From the NCBI RefSeq assembly GCF_000317205.1, contig NZ_AJLK01000170.1, forward strand, positions 1 through 57,778: 57,778 bases of DNA, in the 5' to 3' direction. The translations under genes were made by a program, and so were the position numbers. Below the pieces are notes generated by a model that saw only the letters and a list, made by a program, of their open reading frames with translations, was not told where the DNA came from and ran no database searches. How positions within the stretch are numbered: the first letter of the stretch is position 1; each line of letters opens with the position of its first letter. This DNA is from Fischerella muscicola PCC 7414 (GTDB taxonomy: Bacteria > Cyanobacteriota > Cyanobacteriia > Cyanobacteriales > Nostocaceae). This document shows, piece after piece, positions 26,411-39,032 of the stretch.

Positions 26411-27403
26411 CTAATTAGGCGCTTTGACAATATATTCAGATTCAATTGCGTCTAACCTTCCTGTTCGCACCAAAGCTTGATAAACCATAGCCGCTACCTC
26501 TGCACGGGTAGCTTCTTTATTGGGATTAAGCGCTTTGGGATTAGGATAATTAACCACAAGACCATTAGCTGTGGCAGCTGCTATTTTGCCAATAGCGTAG
26601 TTAGGAATTTCTTTAGCATCCCTGTAAAAGCTTAAAATTTGAGTTTGAGAAGCAGGAACATTTAAATTCATTCCACTAGTCAGGGCAACTAATACCTGGA
26701 CTCGCGGAATCTTTTGCTGTGGTCTAAAAACTTTGTTAGGGTAGCCTTTTAAGAACCCTGTACTAATGGCTTGGTCAATGGCTGAGTTTGCCCAAAACCG
26801 AGGTGGCACATCCTTAAAAGAGATTGTATTCTTGGTCTTGCTAAGTTCTTTTCCAAATGCTTGTTCTACAATCGCAGCAAATTCAGCGCGGGTGACAGGC
26901 TGATTTGGTCTAAAGGTGTAATCTTCATAGCCCTTAATTATATTCCGAGAGGAAAGCACATCAATAAAACGACGCGCCCAAAAGTCACTCGGTACATCAT
27001 TAAATGCAATTGGTGGGGGAATTGTTGATTTTTGCTCAGGAATAATTAGTGGTAGGGTTCTGTTAGTAGTAAAGGGTGGAAAAGGTGCTTGTTCTTGCGG
27101 CAAATTATTCGGGTTGACAGTGGGAGATGGTGTGACTCTACTTAAATTCTCTTCGGCAGATGCAGATGGTGTTTGACGACTTCCTACATCTGGAGGAGTT
27201 GGTATAGCTAAAGGTGTGGGGGAAGTAGTCGGAGTAGGGGAAGGTAACAACAAGCTGTTGAAATTCCAGCCAGACTCCTTACGGGAAAATGACCAAAACA
27301 AAATTGCCCCGATAGTGACAAAAGCAACAAGAATGCCAATAAATTCATCAAAGCCGAGGGCATTTGTTTGAGATGACTTAGGATCGGGAGGCGTGTTTGT
27401 CAT
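26411..27403 (-). CDS. S-layer homology (SLH) domain membrane protein
   Basis: The 330-residue protein has one N-terminal membrane anchor (FDEFIGILVAFVTIGAILFW). A Pro/Thr/Ser-rich linker follows (residues about 50-130). Three SLH repeats come next: FNDVPSDFWARRFIDVLSSR, then FKDVPPRFWANSAIDQAIST, then a diverged third ending in ATRAEVAAMVYQALVR. SLH domains bind secondary cell-wall polymers. Single-anchor SLH proteins of cyanobacteria are thought to link membrane and peptidoglycan. The start codon lies only 14 bp from a TTGTTGG repeat tract, so its promoter may lie within or beyond those repeats. Confidence 0.88.
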   Translation of the reverse strand: MTNTPPDPKSSQTNALGFDEFIGILVAFVTIGAILFWSFSRKESGWNFNSLLLPSPTPTTSPTPLAIPTPPDVGSRQTPSASAEENLSRVTPSPTVNPNNLPQEQAPFPPFTTNRTLPLIIPEQKSTIPPPIAFNDVPSDFWARRFIDVLSSRNIIKGYEDYTFRPNQPVTRAEFAAIVEQAFGKELSKTKNTISFKDVPPRFWANSAIDQAISTGFLKGYPNKVFRPQQKIPRVQVLVALTSGMNLNVPASQTQILSFYRDAKEIPNYAIGKIAAATANGLVVNYPNPKALNPNKEATRAEVAAMVYQALVRTGRLDAIESEYIVKAPN

Positions 27404-27416
27404 CAGTGATTATCCT

Positions 27417-27600
27417 AAATTGTTGGTTGTTGATTGGTGGTTGTTGGTTGTTGGTTGTTGGTTGTTGATTGGTGGTTGTTGATTGGTGGTTGTTGGTTGT
27501 TGATTGGTGGTTGTTGATTGGTCTTTCTCCTATTACCCATTACCTACTAACCACTAACCACTAACCACTGTACCAGACGTGCCATGGCACGTCTGGTACA
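27417..27600. repeat. GTTGGTTGTTGATT repeats plus a 32-bp perfect palindrome
   Basis: A run of TTGTTGGTTGTTGATTGGTGG units (27418-27520) is followed by CTAACCACTAACCACT repeats. The palindrome AGACGTGCCATGGCACGTCT lies at 27575-27594; here its flanks extend the symmetry to 32 bp (27569-27600). It lies between the SLH gene and the end of hom. Confidence 0.85.
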
Positions 27601-27617
27601 ACCATTAACAAAGTTTC

Positions 27618-28952
27618 TCATAACACTCGTAACAAGCTGGGAATGCTGTCTATCGCTTCTAAGGTACGAATTTCTGCCAAAGCTTGGCGGAAATCTCCTT
27701 CTCGGACATCGTGAGTAACAACAACAATCTCTGCTAATTCTCCCTGAAAGCCTGTTTGTACAACTGACTCTAAGCTTACACTGTATTTACCAAAGCAGGT
27801 TCCCAATTTACCAATTACCCCTGGTTGGTCTTTAGTCAGAAAACGGGTATAGAATCTGGTAACAAGTTCCTCTAGTGGCGTAATTTGACAGTAGTCTTGA
27901 TGCCTACAAGATAATAAGGCGTTAGGTGTAGCTGTACTGGCTTGTAGTGCTGCTACCAAATTTAAGATGTCAGACGATACAGCACTAGCAGTTGCACCAG
28001 CACCAGCACCTGGGCCAAAAAACATCACCTGTCCAATCGGTTCTCCTTCTACAAGAATGGCATTATAAACACCGTTGATGCTGGCTAAGGGGTGTGCTTT
28101 CGGAACTAGAGTCGGGTGAACTCTGACGGAAATTGGATGATCGGGTGTAGACGCATAAGCGGCTTCCCGTAGGGTAGGGGTGATGGCGGAAGGATTAACT
28201 GTTTTAGCTATTGCTAGTAGTTTAATGACGAATCCCAATTTCTCGGCATAGGCAATGTCTGTCTTGCTGACTTGCCGAATACCCTCACAATAGACATCTT
28301 GTAGTTTAATGCGTCCACCAAAGGCTAATGAGGCCAGAATAGCTATTTTGTCTGCGGCGTCTAACCCATCGACATCAGCTGTAGGATCGGCTTCTGCATA
28401 ACCCAACTTTTGGGCGTCGGCTAAGACATCATCGAAGCTAATGCCTTCAGCTTGCATCCGCGTCAGGATATAGTTAGTTGTACCGTTAACAATGCCTGTT
28501 ACGGTATGAATGCGGTTGACACTTAAAGATTGCTTAAGGGGTTGAATCACCGGGATCCCACCACCAACAGCAGCCTCTAGCATGACATAAACACCAGCTT
28601 TATTGGCAGCAGTAAAGATTTCATCCCCAAACCGGGAAATTACCGCTTTATTAGCAGTGACGACATGTTTGCCATTTTCAATGGCTTTGAGAATTAGCGA
28701 TCGCGCTGGTTCGAGTCCACCAATGACCTCAACTACTATATCTACCTGCGGGTCGTTGACTATTGCTGCTAAATCTGTAGTTAAGACAGCATCCGCCAAT
28801 TCTACGATCCGGGGTTTGTCAAGCGATCGTACCCCTACCCGATATATTTCTACATCTCGCAACAACGGGTGACGCCCTGCATTATCTTGTAAAAGTTGCA
28901 CTGTACCCGTGCCTACTGTACCTAAACCCAGTATTCCCAGCTTTACGCCCAC
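27618..28952 (-). CDS. hom: Homoserine dehydrogenase
   Basis: The enzyme reduces aspartate semialdehyde to homoserine for threonine and methionine synthesis. The 444-residue product has the NAD(P) motif LGILGLGTVGTGTVQLL at its start, VTANKAVISRFGDEIF, and the catalytic core AAVGGGIPVIQPLK / GIVNGTTNYILTRM. The substrate region is LGYAEADPTADVDGLDAADK. A C-terminal ACT domain for feedback control starts near FYTRFLTKDQPGVIGKLGT. I chose GTG 28952 because family members begin GVKLGILGLG there; an upstream GTG at 28973 is the alternative. The longer frame runs into repeats. Confidence 0.92.
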   Translation of the reverse strand: MGVKLGILGLGTVGTGTVQLLQDNAGRHPLLRDVEIYRVGVRSLDKPRIVELADAVLTTDLAAIVNDPQVDIVVEVIGGLEPARSLILKAIENGKHVVTANKAVISRFGDEIFTAANKAGVYVMLEAAVGGGIPVIQPLKQSLSVNRIHTVTGIVNGTTNYILTRMQAEGISFDDVLADAQKLGYAEADPTADVDGLDAADKIAILASLAFGGRIKLQDVYCEGIRQVSKTDIAYAEKLGFVIKLLAIAKTVNPSAITPTLREAAYASTPDHPISVRVHPTLVPKAHPLASINGVYNAILVEGEPIGQVMFFGPGAGAGATASAVSSDILNLVAALQASTATPNALLSCRHQDYCQITPLEELVTRFYTRFLTKDQPGVIGKLGTCFGKYSVSLESVVQTGFQGELAEIVVVTHDVREGDFRQALAEIRTLEAIDSIPSLLRVL

Positions 28953-28984
28953 GAATCTTATACCAAATTTCACCAACAACAATT

Positions 28985-29009
28985 GTAGGGTGGGCATTGC
29001 CCACCCTAC
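28985..29009. repeat. GTAGGGTGGGCA hairpin just upstream of hom
   Basis: GTAGGGTGGGCA and TGCCCACCCTAC are a perfect 12-bp inverted repeat with a 1-nt centre. It lies 33 bp before the hom start codon and would fold in its leader. The sequence looks like a dispersed repeat, followed by another TTGGTTGTTGG tract up to petH. Confidence 0.8.
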
Positions 29010-29092
29010 TAGATCTTTATGTTGATAGTTGGTTGTTGGTTGTTGGTTGTTGTTTGTTCCAAGCAACTACCAACTACTAACTAACAACCAAA

Positions 29093-31924
<2,832 letters not shown>

Positions 31925-32929
31925 ATGAGTAATAAACCAGAACGTGTGGTATTAATCGGAGTAGCCGGAGACTCTGGGTGTGGTAAATCTACGTTTTTGC
32001 GTCGTCTGACGGATTTATTCGGTGAGGAGTTGATGACAGTCATCTGTTTGGATGACTATCATTGTCTGGATCGTAAGCAACGTAAAGAAACAGGCATAAC
32101 CGCACTTGACCCTAGAGCCAACAATTTTGACCTGATGTACGAGCAAATCAAAGCGCTCAAAGAAGGTCAATCTATTATGAAGCCGATTTACAACCACGAA
32201 ACCGGCAACATCGATCCACCCGAACTGGTAGAACCAAATCATATTGTAGTGATTGAGGGGCTACATCCTTTATATGATGAACGTGTGCGATCGTTAATTG
32301 ACTTCAGCGTCTATTTTGATATTAGTGATGAAGTCAAAATTGCTTGGAAGATTCAGCGAGATATGGCTGAACGCGGTCACCGCTACGAAGATGTTTTGGC
32401 TCAAATCAATTCTCGTAAACCTGATTTTCAGAACTACATTGAACCACAAAGAGAATTTGCTGATGTAGTTCTTCAGGTATTACCTACCAACCTCATCAAA
32501 GAGGACAAAGAGCGTAAAGTTCTGCGGGTACGGATGCTGCAACGCGAAGGTAAAGAAGGCTTTGAACCAGTTTATCTGTTCGATGAAGGCTCCACAATCC
32601 ACTGGACTCCCTGTGGGCGCAAGCTATCTTGTTCCTATCCCGGTATGCAACTGTACTATGGTTCAGATGTATACTATGGTCGCTATGTCTCTGTCCTAGA
32701 GGTAGATGGTCAATTCGATAACCTTGAAGAAGTTATTTACATCGAAACTCATCTCAGCAACACATCCACCAAGTATCAAGGCGAGATGACTCATCTATTA
32801 CTCCAGCACAGGGAGTATCCAGGTTCTAACAATGGTACAGGTTTATTCCAAGTGCTAACAGGATTAAAAATGCGCGCTACTTACGAGCGTTTGACAGCAA
32901 AGGAAGCCAAAATGGCGGTTCAAGTTTAA
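31925..32929 (+). CDS. prk: Phosphoribulokinase
   Basis: PRK phosphorylates ribulose 5-phosphate to ribulose 1,5-bisphosphate in the Calvin cycle. The 334-residue product has the P-loop GVAGDSGCGKSTFLRR. The thioredoxin-regulated Cys19 and Cys41 (VICLDDYH) are conserved, so light/redox and CP12 control are expected. DDYHCLDRKQRKETGITALD and VIEGLHPLYDERVR are also typical. AGAGGAG lies 7 nt before the ATG. A strong terminator ends the unit, so it is monocistronic. Confidence 0.97.
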   Translation: MSNKPERVVLIGVAGDSGCGKSTFLRRLTDLFGEELMTVICLDDYHCLDRKQRKETGITALDPRANNFDLMYEQIKALKEGQSIMKPIYNHETGNIDPPELVEPNHIVVIEGLHPLYDERVRSLIDFSVYFDISDEVKIAWKIQRDMAERGHRYEDVLAQINSRKPDFQNYIEPQREFADVVLQVLPTNLIKEDKERKVLRVRMLQREGKEGFEPVYLFDEGSTIHWTPCGRKLSCSYPGMQLYYGSDVYYGRYVSVLEVDGQFDNLEEVIYIETHLSNTSTKYQGEMTHLLLQHREYPGSNNGTGLFQVLTGLKMRATYERLTAKEAKMAVQV

Positions 32930-32956
32930 GGCAACAGTGTTTGTGTCTAAATATCT

Positions 32957-32987
32957 AAGGGACACTCTTAGTGTCCCTTTTTTTTTA
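32957..32987 (+). terminator. Intrinsic terminator after prk
   Basis: AAGGGACACT and AGTGTCCCTT form a 10-bp stem with a short loop, followed by a run of eight or more T. It lies 28 bp after the prk stop. Confidence 0.92.
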
Positions 32988-33411
32988 TGATTAATTGTAT
33001 TTGACATTGGGTATTGGAACTAAGTATTACCTTTTCCTCGTCAGTATATTTATCTGCCCTTCGGGCAAGGCAGAAGGCAGAGGGCAGAGGTGATAAGGGA
33101 AGAAAAAAGTTTTAAGGTATGCCTTAAGCCGCAGCCCAAATTTGGTTTAAGACCCCCACTAAAAATCTATGATTTAATAGTCTTCAATAAGAGGGGGCCC
33201 AATCACCCTCTTATTACCTTCTGCCAACTGAGCCTCCTGCCTTCTGCCTTCTTCAATTTTAAAGAATACAGCAGTAAAGAGTGGATTTTATGAAATTAGC
33301 AACTGCTTTATCTGCTGATTGTAAAAATATTGTTATGATTGCAGATTAAAGTAGCTAGATTAAATGGCAACATTTGGTCAGTTAACTCCCATTGTTTAGG
33401 AGGAATTTAAT
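32988..33411. other. Gap upstream of metK
   Basis: These 424 bp contain CTTCTGCC/GGCAGAAGG-type dispersed repeats (33055-33090 and 33220-33250) and a GCCCTTCGGGC hairpin (about 33057). No gene is seen. No SAM riboswitch was recognised before metK. Confidence 0.5.
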
Positions 33412-34674
33412 TTGTCTAAACGCTATCTATTTACCTCCGAGTCAGTAACCGAAGGTCATCCAGATAAAATCTGCGATCAGATTTCGGATGCAATTCTAGA
33501 TACATTGCTCACACAAGATCCCACTAGTCGTGTTGCTGCGGAAGTTGTTGTTAATACTGGCTTGGTATTAATTACTGGTGAAATCACGAGTAAAGCAAGT
33601 GTCAATTATGTCAATATTGCCCGCAAAAAAATAGCGGAAATTGGCTATACAGATGCAGTCAATGGCTTCTGCTCTAACAGTTGTTCTGTGCTGGTAGCTT
33701 TAGACGAGCAATCGCCCGATATTGCCCAGGGTGTGAACACTGCCCATGAAGCACGTCAGGATAGCGAGGAACAATTCGATAAAGTTGGTGCTGGCGACCA
33801 AGGTATTATGTTCGGTTTCGCTTGTAACGAAACACCAGAACTGATGCCTTTACCTATCAGCCTGGCTCACCGTATCGCCCGTCGATTGGCAGCAGTCCGC
33901 AAGACAGGCCAATTAGCCTACCTGCGCCCTGATGGCAAAACTCAAGTAACTGTTGCTTACGAAGATGGACGTCCTGTAGGCATTGATACCATCCTGATTT
34001 CTACACAGCATACACCTACCATCGGTGATATCACCGATGAGGCAGAAGTGCAAGCCAAAATCAAAAAAGACCTTTGGTCAGCAGTGGTTGAACCTGTATT
34101 TGGCGACTTGGAAGTTCAGCCAGATGAAAATACCCGCTTTTTAGTCAACCCCACTGGTAAATTTGTGATCGGTGGGCCGCAAGGAGACTCCGGTCTAACT
34201 GGACGTAAAATCATTGTCGATACCTACGGTGGCTACTCCCGACATGGTGGTGGTGCCTTTTCTGGTAAAGACCCCACTAAGGTAGACCGCAGTGCCGCCT
34301 ATGCTTGTCGCTATGCTGCAAAAAATATTGTTGCCGCAGGTTTGGCAGAAAAATGTGAAGTTCAGCTTAGCTATGCTATTGGTGTAGCGCGACCAGTGAG
34401 CATTATGGTGGATACCTTTGGTACGGGCAAAGTTGATGATCAAACCTTACTCCAGTTAATCACAGATCATTTTGAACTACGCCCAGCTGGAATTATCCAT
34501 ACCTTTAACTTACGTAATCTACCAAGCGAACGAGGCGGACGTTTTTATCAGGACGTCGCGGCTTACGGTCACTTCGGTCGGACAGATTTAGACCTGCCCT
34601 GGGAACGTACTGATAAGGCGGAGTTGTTGAAACAAGCACTCAGCAAAGAAGCTTCAACTGCTGCGATCGCTTAA
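33412..34674 (+). CDS. metK: S-adenosylmethionine synthetase (TTG start)
   Basis: MetK makes SAM from methionine and ATP; SAM feeds the methyltransferases ChlM and EgtD encoded in this window. The 420-residue product shows [32 protein letters not shown], then [21 protein letters not shown] and [19 protein letters not shown]. The family start ([18 protein letters not shown]) coincides with TTG 33412, 8 nt after a perfect AGGAGG. The rare start codon is therefore well supported. A TTG start may lower translation. Confidence 0.96.
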   Translation: MSKRYLFTSESVTEGHPDKICDQISDAILDTLLTQDPTSRVAAEVVVNTGLVLITGEITSKASVNYVNIARKKIAEIGYTDAVNGFCSNSCSVLVALDEQSPDIAQGVNTAHEARQDSEEQFDKVGAGDQGIMFGFACNETPELMPLPISLAHRIARRLAAVRKTGQLAYLRPDGKTQVTVAYEDGRPVGIDTILISTQHTPTIGDITDEAEVQAKIKKDLWSAVVEPVFGDLEVQPDENTRFLVNPTGKFVIGGPQGDSGLTGRKIIVDTYGGYSRHGGGAFSGKDPTKVDRSAAYACRYAAKNIVAAGLAEKCEVQLSYAIGVARPVSIMVDTFGTGKVDDQTLLQLITDHFELRPAGIIHTFNLRNLPSERGGRFYQDVAAYGHFGRTDLDLPWERTDKAELLKQALSKEASTAAIA

Positions 34675-35028
34675 TTCATTTCAGCCCAGAGTTAGGAGTC
34701 AAAAGTATAAACTTTAGCTCCTAAATCTTAATTTCAAGAAAAAAGGGATCGGGGATAAGGGGGACAGGGAGGACAAGGAGGACAATAAATTTTAGATTTT
34801 AGATTTTGGATTTTAAGTTGAAATCCAAAATTCTTTCCTTTCTCTGTTCCCCGATCACCTATCCCTTATCCCCGATCCCTACATGGAAGTAATGCTAACT
34901 ATAATAGTGAGCGAATATTTGTTCTTGTTATAAAGGAAGAGTAAGATTAGGTGAGAGTCACTGATTCAGTGATTTTATGCCTATGATTGATGTGATAACT
35001 TTGGCGGGAGGATAAGAAGATTTGAGGG
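34675..35028. other. Gap between metK and a sensor kinase
   Basis: These 354 bp hold repeat-rich sequence. GATCGGGGATAAGGGG and its reverse form (CCCCGATCACCTATCCC) make a loose long hairpin. TTTTAGATTTTGGATTTT heptamers (34790-34815) face CAAAATTC. No gene was found. Confidence 0.5.
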
Positions 35029-36753
35029 ATGCAAACTCACAAACCAACCGCTTTTGACAACAGTTCAGAAACAACAAAAGTGTCAGCCAACGACCCCTCA
35101 ACCGACGAACTGCCGACTATCGAATTTCCCTCGCGAGGGAAACTCAAGGCTAGTTCTTGGCGCATCCATCAAAAAATAGGTTATGGTTACTTTCTGGCAA
35201 TTGGCATTGGGTTTTTTGGTTCACTTGCTGGGTTGTTTGTCGCTAACTTTTATCGAGGACAACAAATCAGGGAATTAGATCACGCCCATTACCAGACACA
35301 AATGCTGGTTAATTACAAAGATGCGATCGCAGATGCACAAATCCAAAGTACAAATTTGCCTGCTGTCGTGGAAGATCCAGAAAAGCTAGCCTACAGAAGA
35401 GACAAATTTCTGGAAAATATCGAAAAAACTAAAAAAATAGAAAATCAAATTATGGCTTTTCTGGAAAGCAAGCCCAAGAACTTAGCAACCAGTGAAGCTT
35501 CTTTACAGACTTTATTACAAAATTACGCGACTAATTTAGACTCCTATGTTCAGGATATTGAGTCTATCTTAGAACCAATTAATAATCAGCAAATATCACC
35601 ACAGCAAGCATCCATAGTCCAGAACCAATTACTAGCGGTTTTGCGTAGTGATACAGCCTCGCGCCTAGATCAACTATATAAATATTTGAATGATCTCCTG
35701 CAAAGCGCCGAGCAAGTAGAGGAGAAGATGAAAAATGATGTTAGCCAGTCCAAAGGAATTGAAAGATTAATAGTCATGGCCAGTATGCTCTTGTCGGTGG
35801 GAGTTGCTGCTGTTGTGGCTTGGCGCACTTCTCGAGCGATCGCTGAACCAGTCATCACCGTCACTCAAGTTGCCGAACAAGTAGCACGGAAATCGAATTT
35901 TGACTTGCGCGCACCTGTCACCACCGAAGATGAAATAGGTTTATTAGCAAAATCACTGAATCGTTTGATAGAACAAGTATCAAAACATACCAAAGAACTG
36001 GAACAAGCCAAAGAATTAGCAGAAGGAGCCAACAAAGCCAAAAGTCAATTTTTAGCGAATATTAGTCACGAATTACGTACACCATTGAATGCCATTATTG
36101 GTTTGAGTCAACTACTCCAAGATGATGCTGCTGATACCAGCTTAGGAGGAGAGTTTATCAGTGATTTGGAATCAATTAACTCTGCTGGTAGGCATCTTTT
36201 GTTATTGATCAACGATATCCTCGACTTATCGAAAATTGAAGCAGGGAAAATGACTTTTTACCCAGAGACATTTGACCTGATGACATTAATTAATAGTGTT
36301 GTGCTGACGGTAAAACCGCTAGTAGAAAAAAATGGTAATGTCTTAGAAGTGGATTATGAGCAAGAATTGGGCATAATGCACACCGATCAGACTAAGCTCA
36401 GGCAGGTACTTTACAACTTGCTGAGCAATGCCGCTAAGTTTACTACCAACGGTAAAGTGACATTAAATGTCAAAAGAGAAAAAGTTTACTCACTGGACGA
36501 AGAACCCAGGGAAATCATTATTTTCACTGTGACGGACACAGGTATTGGCATGTCTTTACAGCAACAACAGCAGTTATTCCAACCCTTTACCCAAGGAGAC
36601 GCCTCAACAACGAAAAAGTATGGCGGTACAGGACTTGGGTTGGCAATTAGCCGTCACTTTTGTTTAATGATGGGTGGTGAAATTTTTGTCAAGAGCGAAC
36701 AGGGAGTAGGGTCTGTTTTCACCGTACGCTTACCACTTGTTGCTCAAGGATAG
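35029..36753 (+). CDS. Membrane sensor histidine kinase (HAMP, HisKA, HATPase)
   Basis: The 574-residue kinase has a cytoplasmic N-tail and a helix ([21 protein letters not shown]). A mainly helical periplasmic region of about 175 residues follows, then a second helix ([19 protein letters not shown]). HAMP comes next, a coiled coil, the H-box [21 protein letters not shown]-box [13 protein letters not shown]1 DTGIGM and G2 [10 protein letters not shown]. No receiver or response regulator lies nearby. The signal is unknown. The helical sensor resembles four-helix-bundle types rather than Cache. The start at 35029 is the only good ATG before the first helix. Confidence 0.88.
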   Translation: MQTHKPTAFDNSSETTKVSANDPSTDELPTIEFPSRGKLKASSWRIHQKIGYGYFLAIGIGFFGSLAGLFVANFYRGQQIRELDHAHYQTQMLVNYKDAIADAQIQSTNLPAVVEDPEKLAYRRDKFLENIEKTKKIENQIMAFLESKPKNLATSEASLQTLLQNYATNLDSYVQDIESILEPINNQQISPQQASIVQNQLLAVLRSDTASRLDQLYKYLNDLLQSAEQVEEKMKNDVSQSKGIERLIVMASMLLSVGVAAVVAWRTSRAIAEPVITVTQVAEQVARKSNFDLRAPVTTEDEIGLLAKSLNRLIEQVSKHTKELEQAKELAEGANKAKSQFLANISHELRTPLNAIIGLSQLLQDDAADTSLGGEFISDLESINSAGRHLLLLINDILDLSKIEAGKMTFYPETFDLMTLINSVVLTVKPLVEKNGNVLEVDYEQELGIMHTDQTKLRQVLYNLLSNAAKFTTNGKVTLNVKREKVYSLDEEPREIIIFTVTDTGIGMSLQQQQQLFQPFTQGDASTTKKYGGTGLGLAISRHFCLMMGGEIFVKSEQGVGSVFTVRLPLVAQG

Positions 36754-37300
36754 GCAGGGGAATGAAATAGGGAATAGGGAACTCTTAACAGGCAAAAGGT
36801 AATTAAGGTAATTAAGATATTGATAATTTTTCTAATGCCCCGTGCCCAATGCCCAATTTCAGGCGTTGTGATGTACTACTCAACCATATTGATTTTGATA
36901 GGCTGCCAGATCCCCGACTTTTTAAAAAAGTCGGGGATCTAGCCACTCGCAAAGAGTCAGAACTTATGTGGTCGAGTAGTACGCATTTCGTCAAAGCTAC
37001 TTAAAGTTTATTCAAAAAAATTACTCTCAATCTTCTAGTCTTACTTACTGGTTAGACTTTATAAAACTATTTTATGTAAAATCTACATATTTTTTAATTG
37101 AGATAATAATACTTAATTACTCTTCTAATCTCTTTATTTCTCACTTTTTTGTCTTATATGAAAACTATGCAAAACATACATAGATGCATAAAAATTTATT
37201 TTTTGCCAACTACTAAAAGAAGTATATTTTGAGGAATGTCTCAAAACTTACTAAATTTGGGTCAATTTTAATACAGAAAATCGTATTAAAAGTTACTCAA
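36754..37300. other. Gap upstream of the first amt gene
   Basis: These 547 bp contain the hairpin at 36908-36940 and an AT-rich segment. A TATGTA-N5-TACATA dyad lies at about 37082-37098; it does not fit GTA-N8-TAC. I find no NtcA consensus here and no gene. Confidence 0.5.
36908..36940. repeat. GATCCCCGACTT hairpin repeat, copy 1
   Basis: AGATCCCCGACTTTTT and AAAAAGTCGGGGATCT form a 33-bp near-perfect inverted repeat. Related copies are at 41901-41933 and 55791-55823. It lies between the sensor kinase and amt. Confidence 0.85.
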
Positions 37301-38758
37301 ATGAATGTACGTAATAGTCTTGAAATGTTGGCGAAAAGGGACAAAAAACAAGTGTTGAAGAAAGTTGTGATGATTGGGGCGATCGCCCTAGTGCTTCTAG
37401 CAGGACCTCTCATAGGCAATGCTTTGGCTGCACCCGTTGATGTTAATGCAGCAATTTCTAATGCTCAAACTGCTGCGGATACAGCATTTATGCTGATATC
37501 AGCAGCTTTAGTATTGCTAATGACTCCTGGACTTGCCTTTTTTTATGGTGGATTCGTACGTTCTCGCAACGTTCTCAATACGTTGATGATGAGCTTCGTA
37601 CTTATGGGAGTTGTGGGAGTAACTTGGATTTTGTGGGGCTATAGCCTTGCCTTTGCGCCTGGAAATCCCTTTATTGGTGGTTTACAGTGGCTGGGTTTGA
37701 ATGGTGTTGGCACAGAACTTACAGATTATCTCAAAGGGTCGAATCCTCCAGAGATCCTGTCTTATGCACCAACAATTCCACATCTAGCATTCATGATTTA
37801 CCAAGCCATGTTTGCCATCATCACCCCAGCGTTGATCTCTGGGGCGATCGCTGAACGAATGAGCTTCACTGCTTATAGTTTATTTGTACTGCTGTGGTCT
37901 ACTTTTGTTTACTCTCCTCTGGCTCATATGGTATGGGGGAAAGGTGGGTTCATTGGCTTAGCAGGCGGCTTGGGCGCCCTCGACTTTGCAGGTGGTACAG
38001 TTGTTCATATTAGTTCTGGGGTTTCTGCCCTAGTGGCTGCGATCGTTCTTGGCCCTCGCAAAACCTATCCTGATCGTCTTAGCCCTCCTCACAACGTTCC
38101 CTTCATTTTGTTAGGTGCTGGGTTGTTATGGTTTGGTTGGTTTGGCTTTAATGCTGGTAGCGCTCTTGCTTCAGGTAGCTTAGCTACAATAGCTTTTGTT
38201 AACACTAATACTTCGGCAGCAGCAGCAGCATTAACTTGGTTGATTTTAGAAAAAGTTCTACGTGGTAAACCAACCGCAGTTGGTGCAGCTACAGGAGCAG
38301 TTGCTGGTTTAGTAGGTATTACTCCCGCCGCAGGCTTTGTCACACCACTAGCAGCAATTTTAATTGGCAGTATCACGACTTTTGTTTGCTTTTATGCTGT
38401 TAGCTTTAAGCACAAAATACAAATTGATGACGCCCTAGATACTTATCCTGTACATGGCGTGGGTGGAACGGTAGGTGCAATTTTGACAGCAGTTTTTGCT
38501 ACCACCGCAGTAAACTCCGCCGGGAAAAATGGCTTACTTTACGGTAATCCCAGAGAATTACTAGTTGAACTAGCAGCAATTGCTATTGCCTATGTTGTTG
38601 CGGGTGTGGGAACCTTCGTCATTCTCAAGCTGATTGATGCCACAGTTGGTCTACGTGTGAAAGAAGTAGCAGAAATGCAAGGTATGGATATCAGCGAACA
38701 CGGTGAAGAAGGTTATAACGAAGAATTTGGCGATCGCATTTCCGTTAGTGATAAGTAG
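37301..38758 (+). CDS. amt: Ammonium transporter (Amt family)
   Basis: Amt proteins carry ammonium across the cytoplasmic membrane. The 485-residue product begins with a signal-like segment (VVMIGAIALVLLAGPLIGNALA). Eleven membrane helices are expected to follow. Hallmarks are TPGLAFFYGGFVRSRNVLNT, ISGAIAERMSF, FAGGTVVHISSGVSALVAAI, WFGWFGFNAGSAL and DDALDTYPVHGVGGTVGAI. The two pore histidines lie in VVHISS and YPVHGVGG. The cytoplasmic tail (EMQGMDISEHGEEGYNEEFG) is of the kind contacted by PII. The start is uncertain: ATG 37301 or 37325; the longer frame starts with TTG. A second amt lies at 42321 and a broken third at 51470. Confidence 0.92.
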   Translation: MNVRNSLEMLAKRDKKQVLKKVVMIGAIALVLLAGPLIGNALAAPVDVNAAISNAQTAADTAFMLISAALVLLMTPGLAFFYGGFVRSRNVLNTLMMSFVLMGVVGVTWILWGYSLAFAPGNPFIGGLQWLGLNGVGTELTDYLKGSNPPEILSYAPTIPHLAFMIYQAMFAIITPALISGAIAERMSFTAYSLFVLLWSTFVYSPLAHMVWGKGGFIGLAGGLGALDFAGGTVVHISSGVSALVAAIVLGPRKTYPDRLSPPHNVPFILLGAGLLWFGWFGFNAGSALASGSLATIAFVNTNTSAAAAALTWLILEKVLRGKPTAVGAATGAVAGLVGITPAAGFVTPLAAILIGSITTFVCFYAVSFKHKIQIDDALDTYPVHGVGGTVGAILTAVFATTAVNSAGKNGLLYGNPRELLVELAAIAIAYVVAGVGTFVILKLIDATVGLRVKEVAEMQGMDISEHGEEGYNEEFGDRISVSDK

Positions 38759-38858
38759 TCATGATGGGGTATTAACAATACTTGAAATGGGCATTTATAT
38801 AGTTCTCCCTTGCCCTTCTTATCCCTTATTCCCCAATCCCCAACCCCTATTTCAACTC

Positions 38859-38963
38859 ATACCAATTCGCCAAAAGAATGCGACAGATAGGCCATCTTGT
38901 AGAGACGCGATTCATCGCGTCTTTATCCAAAGGATGTGTTGCAATCATTAATTGAATTGGTAT
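38859..38963. mobile_element. MITE-like element with ATACCAATTC ends
   Basis: ATACCAATTC and GAATTGGTAT are perfect 10-bp terminal inverted repeats 105 bp apart. The centre holds the palindrome-like AGACGCGATTCATCGCGTCT (38903-38922). It contains no transposase and sits just before the SGNH hydrolase gene. Confidence 0.5.
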
Positions 38964-39032
38964 CAGTAACATTTTGTGGACGCCAACAGTATAAAATCTG
39001 GTACTACAAGATTTGGTATACTCCCCACAATC

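Noticed and set aside
28705-28722. tRNA T-arm-like GGTTCGAGTCC
   Set aside because: It lies inside hom coding sequence and no cloverleaf surrounds it. No tRNA was found in the window.
33300-33411. SAM riboswitch before metK
   Set aside because: I see no SAM-I or SAM-II like core; only an AT-rich leader with a good ribosome-binding site.
37082-37098. NtcA site before the first amt
   Set aside because: The dyad TATGTA-N5-TACATA has the wrong spacing for GTA-N8-TAC.
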